Assembly: GCA_026125625.1 (NCBI GenBank)
Contig: JAHCKU010000143.1
Location: 1 to 7,499 of the forward strand
Direction: 5' to 3'
Source of the DNA: Burkholderiales bacterium
Lineage (GTDB): Bacteria > Pseudomonadota > Gammaproteobacteria > Burkholderiales > SHXO01
Length of the DNA stretch: 7,499 bases
The position numbers were made by a program, and so were the translations under genes. A model generated the notes under the pieces. It was not told where the DNA came from. It saw only the letters and a list, made by a program, of their open reading frames with translations, and made no database searches. Shown here piece by piece: positions 5,392 through 7,499 of the stretch; the first letter of the stretch is position 1; the number at the start of each line of letters is the position of its first letter.

Positions 5392-6913
5392 AGAACGTCT
5401 TCAGGTACTCCACCAGGGCCTCCTTGTCCGCGTTGCTCAAGGTGGTCCCATATGCTTCGCCCTCGTGGCCCGTGTTCGAGTTGCCCGCAACGCGGGTATC
5501 GAACAGGAACAGGCGCACGCCCTGGTCCGTCCCCTGGTCCATCCCGGCCTCCCACGCGAAGCCGACGTTGTGCGCATCGATCAGGTCGTTGCCGCGATAG
5601 AAGGTTTGCGGGCGTCGCTCGGATGGTTCCAGCAGATGGCGCAAGGTCGGCACCGAGCCGTTGTGCAGGTAGGGCGCGCGCAGCCACAGCCCGTCCAGCG
5701 GCAGGTTGGCGTAGCCGAAGGTCTTGCGGAAATGCGCGAAGCGGTGCGGATAGCCCGCATACAGCGTCGACTGGTTGACCGCCAGATCGTAAGTGTACGA
5801 ATCGAGACGGCCGCGATCGGTGCCGATGTCCGCGATCGGCGTAACCTTGCCGACCTGGGTGCCGCTGAAATCCGATCCGCTGTTGCCGTGGCAGTCCGCG
5901 CACAGCCTGCGATAGATGGGGGCACCGCGCTCCGCCAGGACAGCGTCGATGGGTAGCGGATAGTGCGGCGGCTCGAGACCGAGCAGCCATTGCTCGATGC
6001 GACCGATCGCCTGCAGGTCGATCGTGGGCGGTGTGGTGCCGGTGCCGAAGGCCGCGCTCTTGTTACGCTCCTCGACGCGGGTGTTGTTGCCGTCCCAGTG
6101 CAGCTGCATGCCGGTCTTGCGACCCTGGTTCCAGATCGAGGGGAAGTCCGACGTGCCGACCAGCTCCTCCTTCGGCAGCCGCTTCATCGGCCAGTTGAAC
6201 AGCACCTTTGCCGAGTTGAAGGTATCGACGCGGCCTGGCCCCCAGTCCGGCTGATCGAACACGAAGTCGAAGCGGCTACGCAGCATGAGCGTGCGTTCGC
6301 GCATCAACGCGATCGCCACCGGGTAGACGAGATAACGGTCGAGCAGGCTCAACCCCCCGCTCATGCGATCGATCACCGGAACGAGGTACTCGCCGCTGAA
6401 GCGCTCGTCGGCGACGCAGTCGAAGACGAATTTCTCGAAGCGATGCAGATCGAAGCGGTGCGCAGGCATCGCGGTATAGACCTGGGCCGGCGCCTGCGCG
6501 CTGGTGCGCACGGTGCTCGCGTGGCACACCGCGCAATTGAGGAACACGCGATCGATGCCCATGTGCCGGCGCTTGCTCATCCCCACCGGCAGATCCCTGT
6601 CCGGCTCGTAGATGAATCCGAGCGACGCGTAGCCCGTGCCCGGCAGATGATGTGCACACACCTGCGGCATCGCCTGGAATATCCAGTACGGAAACCCGGA
6701 TTCACGCTCGCCGCCGGTGGAGCCGTACTTGAAGTGATCCTCGATGCCCTCGTAGGTCACCGGCCGATCCTGCAGAAAGCGATGTGCGAGATAGACGAGC
6801 GTAATCCCGGGGACGAGGATCAGCAGCGCGAGCAGCAGAAAGAAGCGCCTGCGCCACGGGCTCGGATCCTCGTTGCCGAGCCGGCGCCGTGCTGACGGAT
6901 GCATCTGGCTCAT
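5390..6913 (-). CDS. Membrane-anchored di-heme cytochrome c, RoxA-like/di-heme peroxidase-like (paralogue 2)
   Basis: A 507-residue protein. A basic stretch (RRR, 21-23) precedes a hydrophobic anchor (about 24-46), and the rest is predicted periplasmic, as c-type heme attachment requires. Heme motifs are CAVCH (127-131) and CADCH (338-342). His417 in LRAPYLHNGSVPTL (411-424) is the likely second axial ligand of heme 2. The middle carries TSDFPSIWNQG (254-264) and MQLHWDGNN (269-277) followed by EERNKSAAFGTG (281-292), blocks I associate with the RoxA-like di-heme family. Trp261 and Trp273 are candidates for residues near the first heme or the inter-heme path (inference). Blocks shared with paralogue 1 include FKYGS, GYASLG, LPVG, CAVCH, GTDR, LRAPYLHNGSVPTL and EYLKT. 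Extra Cys86 and Cys166 are unpaired with any heme motif. It is probably co-transcribed with the cytochrome gene 30 bases upstream. Substrate is unknown; rubber oxygenase activity should not be assumed. Confidence 0.9.
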   Translation of the reverse strand: MSQMHPSARRRLGNEDPSPWRRRFFLLLALLILVPGITLVYLAHRFLQDRPVTYEGIEDHFKYGSTGGERESGFPYWIFQAMPQVCAHHLPGTGYASLGFIYEPDRDLPVGMSKRRHMGIDRVFLNCAVCHASTVRTSAQAPAQVYTAMPAHRFDLHRFEKFVFDCVADERFSGEYLVPVIDRMSGGLSLLDRYLVYPVAIALMRERTLMLRSRFDFVFDQPDWGPGRVDTFNSAKVLFNWPMKRLPKEELVGTSDFPSIWNQGRKTGMQLHWDGNNTRVEERNKSAAFGTGTTPPTIDLQAIGRIEQWLLGLEPPHYPLPIDAVLAERGAPIYRRLCADCHGNSGSDFSGTQVGKVTPIADIGTDRGRLDSYTYDLAVNQSTLYAGYPHRFAHFRKTFGYANLPLDGLWLRAPYLHNGSVPTLRHLLEPSERRPQTFYRGNDLIDAHNVGFAWEAGMDQGTDQGVRLFLFDTRVAGNSNTGHEGEAYGTTLSNADKEALVEYLKTF

Positions 6914-6920
6914 CGCTGAT

Positions 6921-6929
6921 TCCCTCCCT
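6921..6929 (-). promoter_or_regulatory. Strong ribosome binding site for paralogue 2
   Basis: Read on the minus strand, AGGGAGGGA is followed by 7 bases and then the ATG at 6913-6911. It lies in the 30-base gap after the upstream cytochrome stop and supports this ATG over the second Met at codon 4. No promoter is recognisable in so short a gap, consistent with one operon. Confidence 0.7.
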
Positions 6930-6943
6930 GCCCGCGGGCGCCG

Positions 6944-7499
6944 CTAGTGCGTCCGCGCATCGTGCGCTTCCGATCCGGGTTCGCGGCACTGAGGCAATGC
7001 CTCGTAGCCGCGCGCAGGCATGCGCGTGACTGCGTCCGCACGCATCGCGCGAGTCGCGTAATCGATCATGTGCTCGATGTCGGCACGCGGTGCTGCCTGT
7101 TCCCATGCGGGCACGAACACCGGCGGCGGCATCGGTGTCTTCGCCCGGTTGCCCGCGGGCAGCCGCCACATCGACAGACGGAAGCGGATGCGCGGCGCAC
7201 AGCGCGCGAGGTTGCGCTCCACCGTCTCGATGCTGCCGTGAAGAAAGCCAGGCGGCGACGCGCTCGGCATATCGTGACAGGCGGCGCAATGCGTGTAGAA
7301 CGGCTGCAACGCAGCCGGGATGGCAGCGGGCAGTGCGCTCTGCTCGCCTTCGAGCACGGCTGGCGTGAGCGCCGGTTGCGCAGCATCGCAGCACGCCGGC
7401 GCACGCTTCATGCGCAGCTGCGGTGAGAGCGCACGCAGCAAGGTGCCACGGCGGAAGGCCGCCGAGGCGAGTGCATCGCTCGTCCCGGCGCGGGTCGCC
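6944..7499 (-). CDS. c-type cytochrome, C-terminal part (5' end beyond window)
   Basis: The frame is open from the window edge to a TAG at 6946-6944, giving about 185 residues; the gene continues upstream, so the TTG near 7441 is not a reliable start. FYTHCAACHDMPS (heme motif CAACH at 7288-7274) covalently binds one heme. About 56 residues downstream, RAKTPMPPP resembles the Met-ligand loop of class I cytochromes c, suggesting His/Met coordination and a role as electron carrier. A Pro/Ala-rich linker and a CC pair (RAPACCDAA) lie before the heme motif. The part upstream of about 7440 (GTSDALASAAFRRGTLLRAL) is unrecognised and could end another domain, so the whole protein may be larger or carry more hemes. 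The 30-base gap to paralogue 2 suggests it donates or accepts electrons for the di-heme proteins (inference). Confidence 0.8.
   Translation of the reverse strand, partial: ATRAGTSDALASAAFRRGTLLRALSPQLRMKRAPACCDAAQPALTPAVLEGEQSALPAAIPAALQPFYTHCAACHDMPSASPPGFLHGSIETVERNLARCAPRIRFRLSMWRLPAGNRAKTPMPPPVFVPAWEQAAPRADIEHMIDYATRAMRADAVTRMPARGYEALPQCREPGSEAHDARTH

Noticed and set aside
3973..5778. Plus-strand open frame of 601 codons opposite the di-heme genes
   Set aside because: It spans the junction of two well-supported minus-strand cytochrome genes, its product is Arg/Val/His-rich with no recognisable motif, and long antisense frames are expected in GC-rich coding DNA.
5963..6895. Plus-strand open frame of 310 codons opposite paralogue 2
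   Set aside because: Antisense shadow of the heme protein; the composition is typical of a reversed GC-rich gene and there is no ribosome binding site or domain.
3907..6913. Calling the di-heme proteins rubber oxygenases (RoxA/RoxB)
   Set aside because: Only the general di-heme architecture and shared motifs are visible; both are much shorter than RoxA, are membrane-anchored, and the substrate-site residues cannot be verified here.

Overview
This is a GC-rich proteobacterial window. The NAD-dependent formate dehydrogenase genes, the c-type cytochromes and the style of the dispersed repeats fit a beta- or gammaproteobacterium, but nothing here fixes the genus. Two gene blocks converge near position 3850. 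I see no tRNA, rRNA, CRISPR array, transposase or integrase.

Plus strand, 1-2061: the C-terminal two thirds of fdsA, the molybdenum-containing catalytic subunit of a soluble NAD+-dependent formate dehydrogenase, followed after 6 bases by the small subunit gene fdsD. The active-site Cys-His pair and the catalytic Arg are present. The accessory gene fdsC, which lies between fdsA and fdsD in well-known operons, is not there.

Positions 2062-2314 contain no gene. They hold two head-to-tail copies of a composite REP-like repeat made of alternating short hairpins, then a possible promoter. Next is a small kinase-fold protein related to Kdo/lipopolysaccharide kinases, with an uncertain start (2315-3064). 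An imperfect inverted repeat of about 115 bases follows directly on its stop codon. The last plus-strand gene (3240-3809) encodes a membrane methyltransferase of the isoprenylcysteine/phospholipid methyltransferase family. It ends in a hairpin that overlaps its stop codon.

Minus strand, 7499-3907: an apparent operon for extracytoplasmic electron transfer or oxidation. In transcription order it holds the C-terminal part of a c-type cytochrome (cut by the window edge), then two tandem membrane-anchored di-heme cytochromes of about 500 residues. These two are paralogues and resemble the RoxA/RoxB rubber oxygenase and di-heme cytochrome c peroxidase-like superfamily. Gaps are 30 and 10 bases, with strong ribosome binding sites before both di-heme genes. 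The substrate cannot be read from the sequence. This paralogous pair with a cytochrome partner is the part most likely to be undescribed.
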